DNA of 64,000 bases from an uncultured Flavobacterium sp. GTDB lineage: Bacteria > Bacteroidota > Bacteroidia > Flavobacteriales > Flavobacteriaceae. Under the pieces are notes generated by a model. That model worked only from the letters and a program-made list of their open reading frames with translations. It was not told the origin of the DNA and ran no database searches. Location: contig NZ_OY730260.1 of assembly GCF_963422545.1 (NCBI RefSeq), positions 124,001 to 188,000 of the forward strand, given 5' to 3'. Both the position numbers and the translations under genes were made by a program. Shown in pieces: positions 35,517-44,216 of the stretch (its first letter is position 1; each line of letters starts with the position of its first letter).

Positions 35517-35629
35517 AGTTCTAATACATTTAATTGTACCCAAATATATGGAGTTTTTTCGAAGTCCTATAGTTTCGGCTTAATTTTTAACATGATTTTG
35601 TCTTCTGTAAAAGTGGCTTTGAAATAAAA

Positions 35630-35659
35630 AAGTCCATCAAAAAAACTCTTGATGGACTT
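35630..35659 (-). terminator. Terminator at the end of the nuo operon
   Basis: Arms AAGTCCATCAA (35630-35640) and TTGATGGACTT (35649-35659) with an 8-base loop, followed on the minus strand by a T-rich run; 21 bp past the nuoN stop. Confidence 0.75.
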
Positions 35660-35679
35660 GTATTTATTTTGATTGTATT

Positions 35680-37071
35680 TTATTTCAATAAGTCTAAAAC
35701 CAAAGATGGGAATAAACCTAAAGCAATATTTAAAGCGATTGAAATTATTGCAACTGCATAAATAAGGAAAGGTTTTCCGGTACGTTCCTGATTTGGTTCT
35801 TTAGAATACATTGCCAGAATTAGCTTGAAATAATATCCAACACTAATGATGGAGTTAATAACAGCAACAATTACCAGAGCAATATATCCGGCTTGAATTG
35901 TTTGGTTGAATAAGAATAACTTAGCAAAAAATCCTGAGAAAATTGGAATACCGGCCATAGATAATAATGAACCTGTAAGGATAGCAGCCAACAATGGATT
36001 TGTTTTTCCTAAACCATGAAAATTTGTAATGTCTTCGTTATCCTGATTTTTGCAAACATATAATATTACGCTAAAAGCTGCAATTCCGGCTAATGCATAA
36101 GCAGCTGTGTAATATAGTAAAACACCTGCTGATGTTGCTACAGTTAACAAAGTCATCAACATAAAACCTGCATGTGAGATTCCTGAAAAAGCTAACATAC
36201 GTTTTACATTTACCTGACGCAATGCCATTATATTTCCAACGGTCATAGAAGCAATTGAAATAATCACGACAATGGTTTCAAAAGTCCCTAAAAGATCCTG
36301 ATTGTCTAAAGATGGAACTAAGTTTAATGCCGAAACTAATTTATAAAGTGTCGCAATTGCTATAACTTTAGCCAAAGTGCTCATTAAAGCAGTTGTCAAA
36401 GCAGGAGATCCTTCGTAAACATCCGGAGCCCAGAAGTGGAAAGGAACAGCAGCTATTTTAAACAACATTCCGATAATCATTAAAATCATTCCAATTGGAA
36501 ACCAGATTGGCAATTCGGCTGATAAAGAACTTTCGTGAATTTCTGCAATATCAAAACTTCCCATTGCTCCGTAAATCAAACAGATTCCGAACAAGATAAT
36601 TCCTGACGCAAAAGATCCCATTAAAAAGTATTTCATACCTGCTTCATTACTTTTAATGTTCAAACGATCGCTCGCAGCCAAAACATAAAGCGCAATTGAC
36701 AAGATTTCGATTCCTAAGAAAAACATAGCTAAGTTTCCAAAAGAAACCATTGCAACTCCTCCGGCCAGTAAAAATACTTTTATAGCAATAAAATCTGAGA
36801 TTTTGGTAGGATGATCTTCATAAAAATTATGACTTAATGCTACTAAGAAAATGGTTAGAATAATAAACAATGATGAGAATGCAGTTGAGAATTTGCTCAC
36901 TGTAATCATATTATTGTAATAACTCTGCTCTAATCCAAATTCGTAAAAGTTAAGCGCCAAAACACCCAATAAACCAATAATGGTAATAGGAACAATGGCC
37001 TTTCTTAAATTAAGAATTTCAAACAATAGGCAGAAAATACCCAATCCTGTTATAGCTATTAATGTATTCAT
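35680..37071 (-). CDS. nuoN: NADH-quinone oxidoreductase subunit N
   Basis: 463 residues, about 14 transmembrane segments. It is one of three antiporter-like proton-pumping subunits of complex I. The family's lysine and histidine-bearing helices are visible (LFKIAAVPFHFWAPDVYEG, containing the conserved K...PFH...DVYEG signature; VKRMLAFSGISHAGFML). It is the last gene of the 14-gene operon, 64 bp after nuoM, followed by a terminator. Confidence 0.95.
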   Translation of the reverse strand: MNTLIAITGLGIFCLLFEILNLRKAIVPITIIGLLGVLALNFYEFGLEQSYYNNMITVSKFSTAFSSLFIILTIFLVALSHNFYEDHPTKISDFIAIKVFLLAGGVAMVSFGNLAMFFLGIEILSIALYVLAASDRLNIKSNEAGMKYFLMGSFASGIILFGICLIYGAMGSFDIAEIHESSLSAELPIWFPIGMILMIIGMLFKIAAVPFHFWAPDVYEGSPALTTALMSTLAKVIAIATLYKLVSALNLVPSLDNQDLLGTFETIVVIISIASMTVGNIMALRQVNVKRMLAFSGISHAGFMLMTLLTVATSAGVLLYYTAAYALAGIAAFSVILYVCKNQDNEDITNFHGLGKTNPLLAAILTGSLLSMAGIPIFSGFFAKLFLFNQTIQAGYIALVIVAVINSIISVGYYFKLILAMYSKEPNQERTGKPFLIYAVAIISIALNIALGLFPSLVLDLLK

Positions 37072-37135
37072 TTTTGTTTTTTTGATTTAGGAAATCTAAA
37101 ACTAATGACGCCCTAATTTATTTTTATTTAAAATA

Positions 37136-38578
37136 TTAATTTTTATTGATAACGTTTAGAATTGTTTCTAAACTTGGTGTAATCAAATCTGTAATTGGTT
37201 TTGGATAAAATCCGAAGAAAATTAAAACCGCAATAATTACTACTAATGAAATTCCTTCATTAACAGAAACATCTGCAAAAGTTTTTGAATTTGTTTCTCC
37301 CAACATTACATTTTGAAACATTTTAAGCATATAATAAGCTCCTAAAATAATAGTTGTTCCGCCTAAAACAGCAAACCAAATATTAATTTGAGAAAGACTA
37401 TACAAAACAGTAAACTCTCCAATAAAGTTAAATGTACTTGGTAAAGCTACAGAAGCCAATACCAAAATTAAAAACATAGAAGTGAATTTTGGAGATTGTG
37501 TACGAATGCCTCCTAATTGTGAAATTTCTCTTGTTTCGTATCTTCTGAAAATAATTTCAGCAGCAAAGAATAATCCCACTACTACAAAACCGTGAGCAAT
37601 CATTTGAAAAACAGCTCCACGTAAACCATCAATAGTCAATGTGTAAGTTCCTGCAGCAATTAATCCAACGTGAGCAAGAGAAGAATAAGCCAATAATTTC
37701 TTTAAGTCATTTTGTCTTAAAGCTACGATTGAACCATAGATAACTCCGGCAATTCCTAAAGCGATAAAAATATTCATGTATTCTTTTGCAGCCAATGGTG
37801 CAATTGGCAATTGCCAACGAATAACACTGTATAATCCCATTTTTAACATGATACCAGATAAAAGCATAGTTCCAACAGTTGGTGCTTTTTGGTAAACATT
37901 TGCCTGCCATGTATGGAAAGGAATAATTGGAATTTTAATTGCATATGCTAAAAAGAAAGCTAAGAATATCCAAAATTGCTCAGTAGCAGATAGGTTTAAT
38001 TTGTATAAATCTTCAATAAGGAAACTGCCATTTGCTTTTTGAGATAAATAGATGAAAGCAACTAGCATGAACAATGAACCAGCAAGTGTGTAGATAAAGA
38101 ATTTAATTACTGCTTTTCTGCGTTCTTCCGCATCACCATTACCCCAAATAAGAGCAATAAAGTAAATAGGAATAAGTGCTAACTCCCAGAAAATATAATA
38201 TAATAGACCATCTGCCGCAAGGAAAGTTCCCGTCATAGCAAAAGCCATAAATAAAATTAAAGCATAAAAAGCTTTAGCATTTTTATATTCATTTCCAAAA
38301 GAAGAGAATATAATAATTGGTGTTAAAGCTGCTGTCAACAAAAGCATTGCCATACCTAAACCATCTGCATTTAGAGCAAATGAAATTTTAGGTTTTGTAA
38401 TCCAGGCATTGATCAAACTGATGTTTTCGCCTGCACAAAAATGATTTAATAAAACAATTGAACAACCTAAAGCCGCCAAACTAAAGAACAAAGCTACTTT
38501 TGATGCTAGTTTGTCACCAACAAAATAAGTGGCAAATGCACCAATTAGAAGAATAATTAATATAAGAGAAACGTTCAT
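37136..38578 (-). CDS. nuoM: NADH-quinone oxidoreductase subunit M
   Basis: 480 residues, antiporter-like membrane subunit. Conserved charged residues for proton transfer are seen in FWELALIPIYFI (Glu) and AIKIPIIPFHTWQANVYQKAP (Lys and His), and NDLKKLLAYSSLAHVG carries the second lysine region. It follows nuoL by 10 bp and precedes nuoN by 64 bp. Length is normal and no defect is seen. Confidence 0.95.
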   Translation of the reverse strand: MNVSLILIILLIGAFATYFVGDKLASKVALFFSLAALGCSIVLLNHFCAGENISLINAWITKPKISFALNADGLGMAMLLLTAALTPIIIFSSFGNEYKNAKAFYALILFMAFAMTGTFLAADGLLYYIFWELALIPIYFIALIWGNGDAEERRKAVIKFFIYTLAGSLFMLVAFIYLSQKANGSFLIEDLYKLNLSATEQFWIFLAFFLAYAIKIPIIPFHTWQANVYQKAPTVGTMLLSGIMLKMGLYSVIRWQLPIAPLAAKEYMNIFIALGIAGVIYGSIVALRQNDLKKLLAYSSLAHVGLIAAGTYTLTIDGLRGAVFQMIAHGFVVVGLFFAAEIIFRRYETREISQLGGIRTQSPKFTSMFLILVLASVALPSTFNFIGEFTVLYSLSQINIWFAVLGGTTIILGAYYMLKMFQNVMLGETNSKTFADVSVNEGISLVVIIAVLIFFGFYPKPITDLITPSLETILNVINKN

Positions 38579-38588
38579 AGTTGTAAAA

Positions 38589-40478
38589 TTATTTAGCTAA
38601 AAATATATAGGAAACAATGGCACAAAGCCCCAAAACAAAAACAAAAAGATATAATCCGATACTTCCGTTTTGTAGTTTTTTACCTTGAAAAGCTATTTCG
38701 TTAGTTACTTTTCCTAATCCAAAAACAAGTGCAGATAAACCTGTTTCAACACTGTCTCTGAAAAATCTTGACAATCCGTTGATAGAGTTAACAAATATTG
38801 CATCGTAAGCTTCGTCTACATAATATTTGTTATATAAAACTTTTGTCAAACCTGTAATGTTTTCATCGGCTTCAGGAACATTATCTTGTTTAAAGTATTT
38901 AATGTAAGCTAATAAAATACCAAGTAATCCACCTAAAACAGCAACTCCCATTAAAGTATATTCTGTTGTACCTAAATGATGTTCTTCACCCGCCACTTTC
39001 GTGAAAAGCGGAGCTAAATATTCATTTAACCAGCTATTTCCAGGTAAACTAATTAATCCGCCAAAAGTAGCCAGAATAGCTAAAATAATTAAAGGGAAAG
39101 TAATCAATCCGTCACTTTCATGTAAATGATGTTTTTGTTCTTCAGTTCCTCTGAAATCTTTAAAGAATGTAAGGAACATTAATCTAAACATATAGAAAGC
39201 TGTCATGATTGAAGCAATCGATCCAATAACATATAATGCTTTATTGTGGTGGAAAGCAGTCATTAAAATTTCATCTTTTGAGAAGAAACCTGAGAAGAAT
39301 GGAACTCCGGAAATCGCTAATGATGAAATTAACATTGTCCAGAAAGTGATTGGCATTGCTTTACGCAAACCACCCATTTTACGCATATCTTGTTCTCCGT
39401 GCAAACCGTGAATAACAGATCCTGAACCCAAGAATAAACAAGCTTTGAAGAAAGCATGAGTGATTACGTGGAAAACAGCTACTTCATAAGCACCAAATCC
39501 TAAAGCTAAAAACATTAATCCTAATTGAGAAACGGTAGAGTAGGCCAATACTTTTTTGATATCTGTCTGAACTAAACCAATTGTTGCAGCAACTAATGAA
39601 GTGATTGCTCCAATAACAGCAATAACAGTTTGAACATCCGGTGCTAAATCAAATACAAAGTTTAATCTCGTTACCATAAAGATACCAGCTGTAACCATCG
39701 TAGCAGCGTGAATCAAGGCAGAAACCGGAGTTGGTCCAGCCATCGCATCTGGTAACCAAGTGTATAATGGAATTTGTGCTGATTTACCACAAGCTCCAAT
39801 AAATAAACATAATGCAGCTAATGAAAGCAACGGAATATTTAAATTAGTCGCTCCCGCAATTGCAGTTTTTAAAGTTGCATAATCTAAAGTCGAGAACATT
39901 GAACCAAGAATGAATATTCCGATCAAAAGACCTAAATCTCCAATTCTGTTCATGATAAAAGCTTTCTTCGCAGCATCATTGTAATCCTGGTTTTTATGCC
40001 AGAATCCAATTAATAAATACGAACAAAGTCCAACACCTTCCCAGCCAATAAATAAAACTAATAAGTTACTTCCAATTACAAGCGTAATCATGAAAAATAC
40101 GAATAAATTTAAATAGGCAAAAAACTTATGCATATTCTCATCATCGTGCATATAACTAATAGAATATAAGTGAATCAATGATCCAATACCGGTTACAAAA
40201 AGCAACCAGATTAAAGACAATTGATCTAATAAAAATCCAAGATTGATATGTAAGTTACTGATCTGAATCCAGTCAAATAAAGTAACCTGAATGGCTTGTT
40301 TTGTTTGGCTAATTTGATTGAAAAAGAAAAGTGTAGCAGCAAACGAAACTACTATAAGAGCGGTCCCGATAATTCCCGAAACTGTTTTTCCTAAACTTTC
40401 CCCAAAGAAAACATTGATTAAAAATCCTAAAAAAGGAGCTAATACTAAAACTAAAGCTAAATTGGTATCCATTTCCAT
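38589..40478 (-). CDS. nuoL: NADH-quinone oxidoreductase subunit L
   Basis: 629 residues, the largest antiporter-like subunit, with the long amphipathic lateral helix expected after the core (region from about residue 510). Family motifs: FIGWEGVGLCSYLLIGFW, SAQIPLYTWLPDAMAGPTPVSALIHAATMV and DIKKVLAYSTVSQLG. It begins at the nuoK stop without a gap; an in-frame ATG two codons in (40472) is an alternative start. Confidence 0.96.
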   Translation of the reverse strand: MEMDTNLALVLVLAPFLGFLINVFFGESLGKTVSGIIGTALIVVSFAATLFFFNQISQTKQAIQVTLFDWIQISNLHINLGFLLDQLSLIWLLFVTGIGSLIHLYSISYMHDDENMHKFFAYLNLFVFFMITLVIGSNLLVLFIGWEGVGLCSYLLIGFWHKNQDYNDAAKKAFIMNRIGDLGLLIGIFILGSMFSTLDYATLKTAIAGATNLNIPLLSLAALCLFIGACGKSAQIPLYTWLPDAMAGPTPVSALIHAATMVTAGIFMVTRLNFVFDLAPDVQTVIAVIGAITSLVAATIGLVQTDIKKVLAYSTVSQLGLMFLALGFGAYEVAVFHVITHAFFKACLFLGSGSVIHGLHGEQDMRKMGGLRKAMPITFWTMLISSLAISGVPFFSGFFSKDEILMTAFHHNKALYVIGSIASIMTAFYMFRLMFLTFFKDFRGTEEQKHHLHESDGLITFPLIILAILATFGGLISLPGNSWLNEYLAPLFTKVAGEEHHLGTTEYTLMGVAVLGGLLGILLAYIKYFKQDNVPEADENITGLTKVLYNKYYVDEAYDAIFVNSINGLSRFFRDSVETGLSALVFGLGKVTNEIAFQGKKLQNGSIGLYLFVFVLGLCAIVSYIFLAK

Positions 40479-40799
40479 TTATCCTTTTAAATTTTTTAAA
40501 TTATCGATACTAATCGAACCTAAATTTCTAAAGATCGAAACTAAGATAGCCAATCCAACTGCAACTTCTGCTGCAGCAACTGCCATCGAAAAGAATACAA
40601 AGACTTGTCCTTGTGCATCTTGATGATAAGTCGAAAAAGCAACAAATAAAAGGTTTACAGCATTCAACATGATTTCGATAGACATGAAAACGATAATAGC
40701 ATTTCGTCTGTACAATACACCAAAAATACCAATACAGAAAAGTACAACACTTAAAAAGATGTAGTTTTCAATACCTATTTGATTTAATATATTACCCAT
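40479..40799 (-). CDS. nuoK: NADH-quinone oxidoreductase subunit K
   Basis: 106 residues, three transmembrane helices. Conserved membrane glutamates are present in VFMSIEIMLNAVNLLF and AVAAAEVAVGLAI, the residues that link to the proton path. The start overlaps the nuoJ stop by one base (TAATG), indicating coupled translation. Confidence 0.95.
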   Translation of the reverse strand: MGNILNQIGIENYIFLSVVLFCIGIFGVLYRRNAIIVFMSIEIMLNAVNLLFVAFSTYHQDAQGQVFVFFSMAVAAAEVAVGLAILVSIFRNLGSISIDNLKNLKG

Positions 40800-41338
40800 T
40801 ATTTATTTAATTTTTCTTTTTTAGACAATAATACAGTTCCAATCATGGCTACTAAAAGTAAGACCGAAGCAAATTCAAACGGAACCATATATTCGTTCAA
40901 TAATATTTTACCAAGGACTTTGATCGATTGAAAATCTTCACCAGTTGAGTCATATTCGCCAACTATTGGTTTAGAGTTGATAAAAATGGCAATCAATACA
41001 ATACAAATCAAACAGAAAGAAACAATTGCTCCTAAACGTGTAATTCTAGGTCGGTGAACTTCTCGTTGTTCGTTCAAATTCATCAACATGATCGTAAACA
41101 GGAACAAAATCATAATTGCTCCGGAGTAGACTATGATATGTACGATAGCTAAAAATTGAGCGTTTAATAGTAAATAGTGACCAGCAATCGAGAAAAAACA
41201 AATTACTAAGTAAATAGCACTATGAATTGGGTTTCTGCTGTAAATGGTCAGAAAAGCGGTAATCACCGTAATAAACGCTAAGAAACAAAAAATAATTTGT
41301 ACAGTTGTTGCGTGTGCAAAATCAGGAATATGTATCAT
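40799..41338 (-). CDS. nuoJ: NADH-quinone oxidoreductase subunit J
   Basis: 179 residues, five hydrophobic segments. The conserved helix-3 motif appears as FLAIVHIIVYSGAIMILFLFTIMLMN, the flexible helix near the quinone site of complex I. It directly abuts nuoI and shares a TAATG overlap with nuoK. Confidence 0.94.
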   Translation of the reverse strand: MIHIPDFAHATTVQIIFCFLAFITVITAFLTIYSRNPIHSAIYLVICFFSIAGHYLLLNAQFLAIVHIIVYSGAIMILFLFTIMLMNLNEQREVHRPRITRLGAIVSFCLICIVLIAIFINSKPIVGEYDSTGEDFQSIKVLGKILLNEYMVPFEFASVLLLVAMIGTVLLSKKEKLNK

Positions 41339-41884
41339 TTAGTTAGCATTATTAAGTTGAGCGTTTTTCATAGCCACATCAAGAGGCATCACTAATCTGT
41401 CTTTTCCAAAAATGAAATCTTCTCTTTCATAGCTAGAAGGAACCAATACTTTTGAAGTTGTCAAATAAATGGCATCTTTTGGGCAAGCTTCTTCACATAA
41501 ACCACAGAAAATACAACGAAGCATATTGATTTCATAGATTTCAGCATACTTTTCTTCTCTGTATAAATGTTTCTCGTCTGGCTTACGTTCAGCAGCTTTC
41601 ATCGTGATAGCTTCAGCAGGACATGATAAAGCACATAATCCACAGGCAGTACAATTTTCACGACCTTGCTCATCGCGTTTCAACTGGTGTTGACCACGAT
41701 AAACCGGACTCATTTCACGCACTTGCTCAGGATAGTGAATGGTCACTTTTTTTCTGAATAAGTGTTTAACAGTGATAAACAATCCTTTCACAATCGCCAC
41801 AAGATACAATCGCTCTAAAAAAGTCATCTCTTTATTAGAGACCATCTTTTTTCTACCCGATAATGATATAGTTTCTATTGACAT
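41339..41884 (-). CDS. nuoI: NADH-quinone oxidoreductase subunit I (two [4Fe-4S] ferredoxin)
   Basis: 181 residues. Two classical ferredoxin motifs, CTACGLCALSCPAEAI and CIFCGLCEEACPKDAI, bind clusters N6a and N6b in the peripheral arm. An N-terminal amphipathic or hydrophobic stretch (LVAIVKGLFITVKHLF) docks to the membrane arm. It is separated from nuoH by 158 bp containing element copy B, an unusual gap inside an otherwise compact operon. Confidence 0.95.
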   Translation of the reverse strand: MSIETISLSGRKKMVSNKEMTFLERLYLVAIVKGLFITVKHLFRKKVTIHYPEQVREMSPVYRGQHQLKRDEQGRENCTACGLCALSCPAEAITMKAAERKPDEKHLYREEKYAEIYEINMLRCIFCGLCEEACPKDAIYLTTSKVLVPSSYEREDFIFGKDRLVMPLDVAMKNAQLNNAN

Positions 41885-41952
41885 TTTTTAATGTATGATT
41901 TACGATTTAGATTTGACGGTTAGATCAAATTTAAAATCTATTTTATTTTATT

Positions 41953-42032
41953 TGAAGCTAATCCTGCTCTCCGCTGTATCTTTTATGGTGAACCCCACCA
42001 TAAAAGGATGCCGCTTCTATCAGGGCTAGGGC
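41953..42032. repeat. Dispersed structured element, copy B, inside the nuo operon
   Basis: It lies between nuoH and nuoI. It shares blocks with copy A (31731-31814): GAAGCTA, CTCCGCTGTATC, GGATGCCGCTTCTATC and GGGCTAGGGC. The central 11-bp stem (41980-41990 with 41996-42006) encloses the same AACCC loop. Stem positions 6, 9 and 10 differ from copy A, and each change is compensated on the other arm. Within the nuo transcript the reverse complement of this reading would be present. Confidence 0.75.
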
Positions 42033-42042
42033 ATTACGGTTC

Positions 42043-43098
42043 TTAGAATCCTAAAGCTGCTGCGATATCGTGTCTTAAAATAACAGCACCCGTAATCATA
42101 ATATTAACAATTGAAAGCGGAATCAAAATTCTCCATCCCAAATTCATTAATTGGTCATATCTAAATCTCGGAATTGTCCAACGTACCCACATATAAAAGA
42201 ATATGAAGAAACATATTTTTACAAACAATACTGCAATTCCTAAAAGATTAGCTGTATTTACACCAACATTTTCTACCATCCAGCTCATTCCGGGATAATT
42301 ATATCCTCCAAAGAATAAAACAGAAATAATAGTAGCTGAGATAAACATATTTGCATATTCAGCAAATAAATAGAATCCCATTTTCATTGATGAATATTCG
42401 GTGTGGTAACCACCAATTAATTCGTTTTCACATTCTGCTAAGTCAAAAGGAGTTCTGTTAGTTTCTGCAAAAGCACAAATTAAGAAGATCAGGAATGATA
42501 AAGGTTGGTAAAATACATTCCAGTTCATTCCGGCTTGTTGCTCAGAAATTTCTTTTAAACTTAAAGTTCCGGTCATCATCAACAAAGCAATCATTGATAA
42601 TCCCATGGCAACTTCATAAGAAACCATTTGAGAAGCAGCACGAATAGCTCCCATCAAAGAGAATTTATTGTTTGAAGCCCATCCACCAATCATAATTCCG
42701 TAAACTCCAACAGATACAACTCCAAAGAAGTATAATAATGCAATATTGATATCGGTTGCCTGTAAATAAACATCACGACCAAAAATATGTAATTTATCTC
42801 CCCAAGGAATTACCGCACTTGTCATTAAGGCTGTACTCATGGCAATTGCCGGACCTACAATGAATAAAAATTTGTTAGGTGTATTTGGGAAAAATTCTTC
42901 TTTCGAGAATAATTTCATACCATCAGCTAGAGGTTGTAATAATCCTCCCCATCCGGCACGGTTTGGTCCTACGCGATCCTGAAGATAAGCCGCAACTTTA
43001 CGTTCAGCCCAAGTAGAATACATCGCCATAATCATTGTTATAGCGAAAACCACAACAATCACAACACTTTTTTCTATAATAAATGTACCATCTACCAT
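42043..43098 (-). CDS. nuoH: NADH-quinone oxidoreductase subunit H
   Basis: 351 residues, eight or more membrane helices. It forms the quinone chamber and connects to the hydrophilic arm. Signatures: WAERKVAAYLQDRVGPNRAG at the N-terminus and RTPFDLAECENELIGGYHTEYS with the conserved acidic loop. nuoG ends two bases upstream of its start. The downstream gap to nuoI is filled by a dispersed repeat. Confidence 0.96.
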   Translation of the reverse strand: MVDGTFIIEKSVVIVVVFAITMIMAMYSTWAERKVAAYLQDRVGPNRAGWGGLLQPLADGMKLFSKEEFFPNTPNKFLFIVGPAIAMSTALMTSAVIPWGDKLHIFGRDVYLQATDINIALLYFFGVVSVGVYGIMIGGWASNNKFSLMGAIRAASQMVSYEVAMGLSMIALLMMTGTLSLKEISEQQAGMNWNVFYQPLSFLIFLICAFAETNRTPFDLAECENELIGGYHTEYSSMKMGFYLFAEYANMFISATIISVLFFGGYNYPGMSWMVENVGVNTANLLGIAVLFVKICFFIFFYMWVRWTIPRFRYDQLMNLGWRILIPLSIVNIMITGAVILRHDIAAALGF

Positions 43099-43100
43099 CG

Positions 43101-44132
43101 TTATGAATTTTTGCTGTTAGTGTTTAATGGAATTTCAGCCATACTAATTTTTTTACGGTCAATATCTCTTCCCATAAGGATATTTTTTTCAGTATCGATT
43201 TCTACTTTCTCTAATTTTTGAGTGTAGTTATTTTGGTTGATAACAGAATCTTTTTCAAATTCTCTCGGTCCTTCGATAACCCAGTCATTTACATTTTTGT
43301 GGTCAAAACGACAACTGTTGCAAATGAATTCTTCCACTTCATGGTACTCATCTTTACGACCGGTTACACGTTGAATTTCTCCTCCAAACATCCAAACTGT
43401 AGTTTTTCCACAACATCCCGGAGTTGTACACTTTCTGTGTGCATTGTAAGGTTTGTTGAACCAAACTCTGGATTTGAAACGGAAAGTTTTATCAGTCAAT
43501 GCTCCAACAGGACAAACATCAATCATGTTTCCTGAAAACTCATTGTCAATAGCTTTTGAAATGTAAGTTGAAATATTAGCGTGATCTCCACGATCTAATA
43601 CTCCGTGAACTCTGTCGTCTGTCAATTGATCTGCAACTTGCACACATCTTTGACATAAGATACAGCGGTTCATATGTAGTTGAATATTTGGACCAATATC
43701 TTCTGGTTCAAATGTTCTTTTTTCTTCAATAAAACGTGATTTTGGATTTCCGTGTTCAAAACTTAAATTCTGTAAATCGCACTCACCGGCCTGATCACAA
43801 ATAGGGCAATCTAGCGGGTGATTGATTAATAAAAATTCTGTTACAGATTTACGAGCTTCTGTTACACGATCAGAAGATTTACTGTTCACTTCCATTCCGT
43901 CCATACATCCTGTTACACAAGATGCCATCAATTTTGGCATTGGTCTTGGGTCAGCTTCACTTCCTTTAGAAACTTCAACTAAACAACAACGACATTTTCC
44001 GCCGCTGCCTTTTAATTTTGAGTAATAGCACATGGCTGGCGGCACCAAATCTCCCCCAATCATACGTGCAGCCTGCAGGATCGTTGTTCCTGGCTCTACG
44101 TCTATACTTTGACCGTCTATGGTTACTTTCAT
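43101..44132 (-). CDS. nuoG: NADH-quinone oxidoreductase subunit G, short form
   Basis: 343 residues, against about 900 in E. coli. It retains the [2Fe-2S] N1b ferredoxin domain (MCYYSKLKGSGGKCRCCLVEV, later CVTGC), the His-ligated cluster motif HPLDCPICDQAGECDLQ and the next cluster set CILCQRCVQVADQ with CPVGAL. The C-terminus (KCTTPGCCGKTTVWM, FICNSCRFDH) resembles the start of the molybdopterin-type domain and then stops. The frame is clean and the operon continues, so this looks like the natural short NuoG of Bacteroidota, not a broken gene. Confidence 0.92.
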   Translation of the reverse strand: MKVTIDGQSIDVEPGTTILQAARMIGGDLVPPAMCYYSKLKGSGGKCRCCLVEVSKGSEADPRPMPKLMASCVTGCMDGMEVNSKSSDRVTEARKSVTEFLLINHPLDCPICDQAGECDLQNLSFEHGNPKSRFIEEKRTFEPEDIGPNIQLHMNRCILCQRCVQVADQLTDDRVHGVLDRGDHANISTYISKAIDNEFSGNMIDVCPVGALTDKTFRFKSRVWFNKPYNAHRKCTTPGCCGKTTVWMFGGEIQRVTGRKDEYHEVEEFICNSCRFDHKNVNDWVIEGPREFEKDSVINQNNYTQKLEKVEIDTEKNILMGRDIDRKKISMAEIPLNTNSKNS

Positions 44133-44143
44133 CTCTTAATTTT

Positions 44144-44197
44144 GTTTTTTTAGTTTCATGTTTCACGTTTCAGGTTTTCACTTGAAACTAAAAAAAC
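44144..44197. repeat. Perfect 15-bp hairpin between nuoF and nuoG
   Basis: 44144-44158 (GTTTTTTTAGTTTCA) is exactly complementary to 44183-44197, with a 24-base loop that itself carries TTTCACGTTTCAGG words. There is no U run beyond the stem on the minus strand, so it is not a canonical terminator. It sits in the 84-bp nuoF-nuoG gap of one transcript. Confidence 0.65.
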
Positions 44198-44216
44198 TTA
44201 AAACTTTAAACTATTT

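Noticed and set aside
43101..44132. nuoG as a truncated pseudogene
   Set aside because: The frame is clean, all cluster motifs are intact, the operon is complete, and short NuoG is, as far as I know, usual in Bacteroidota.
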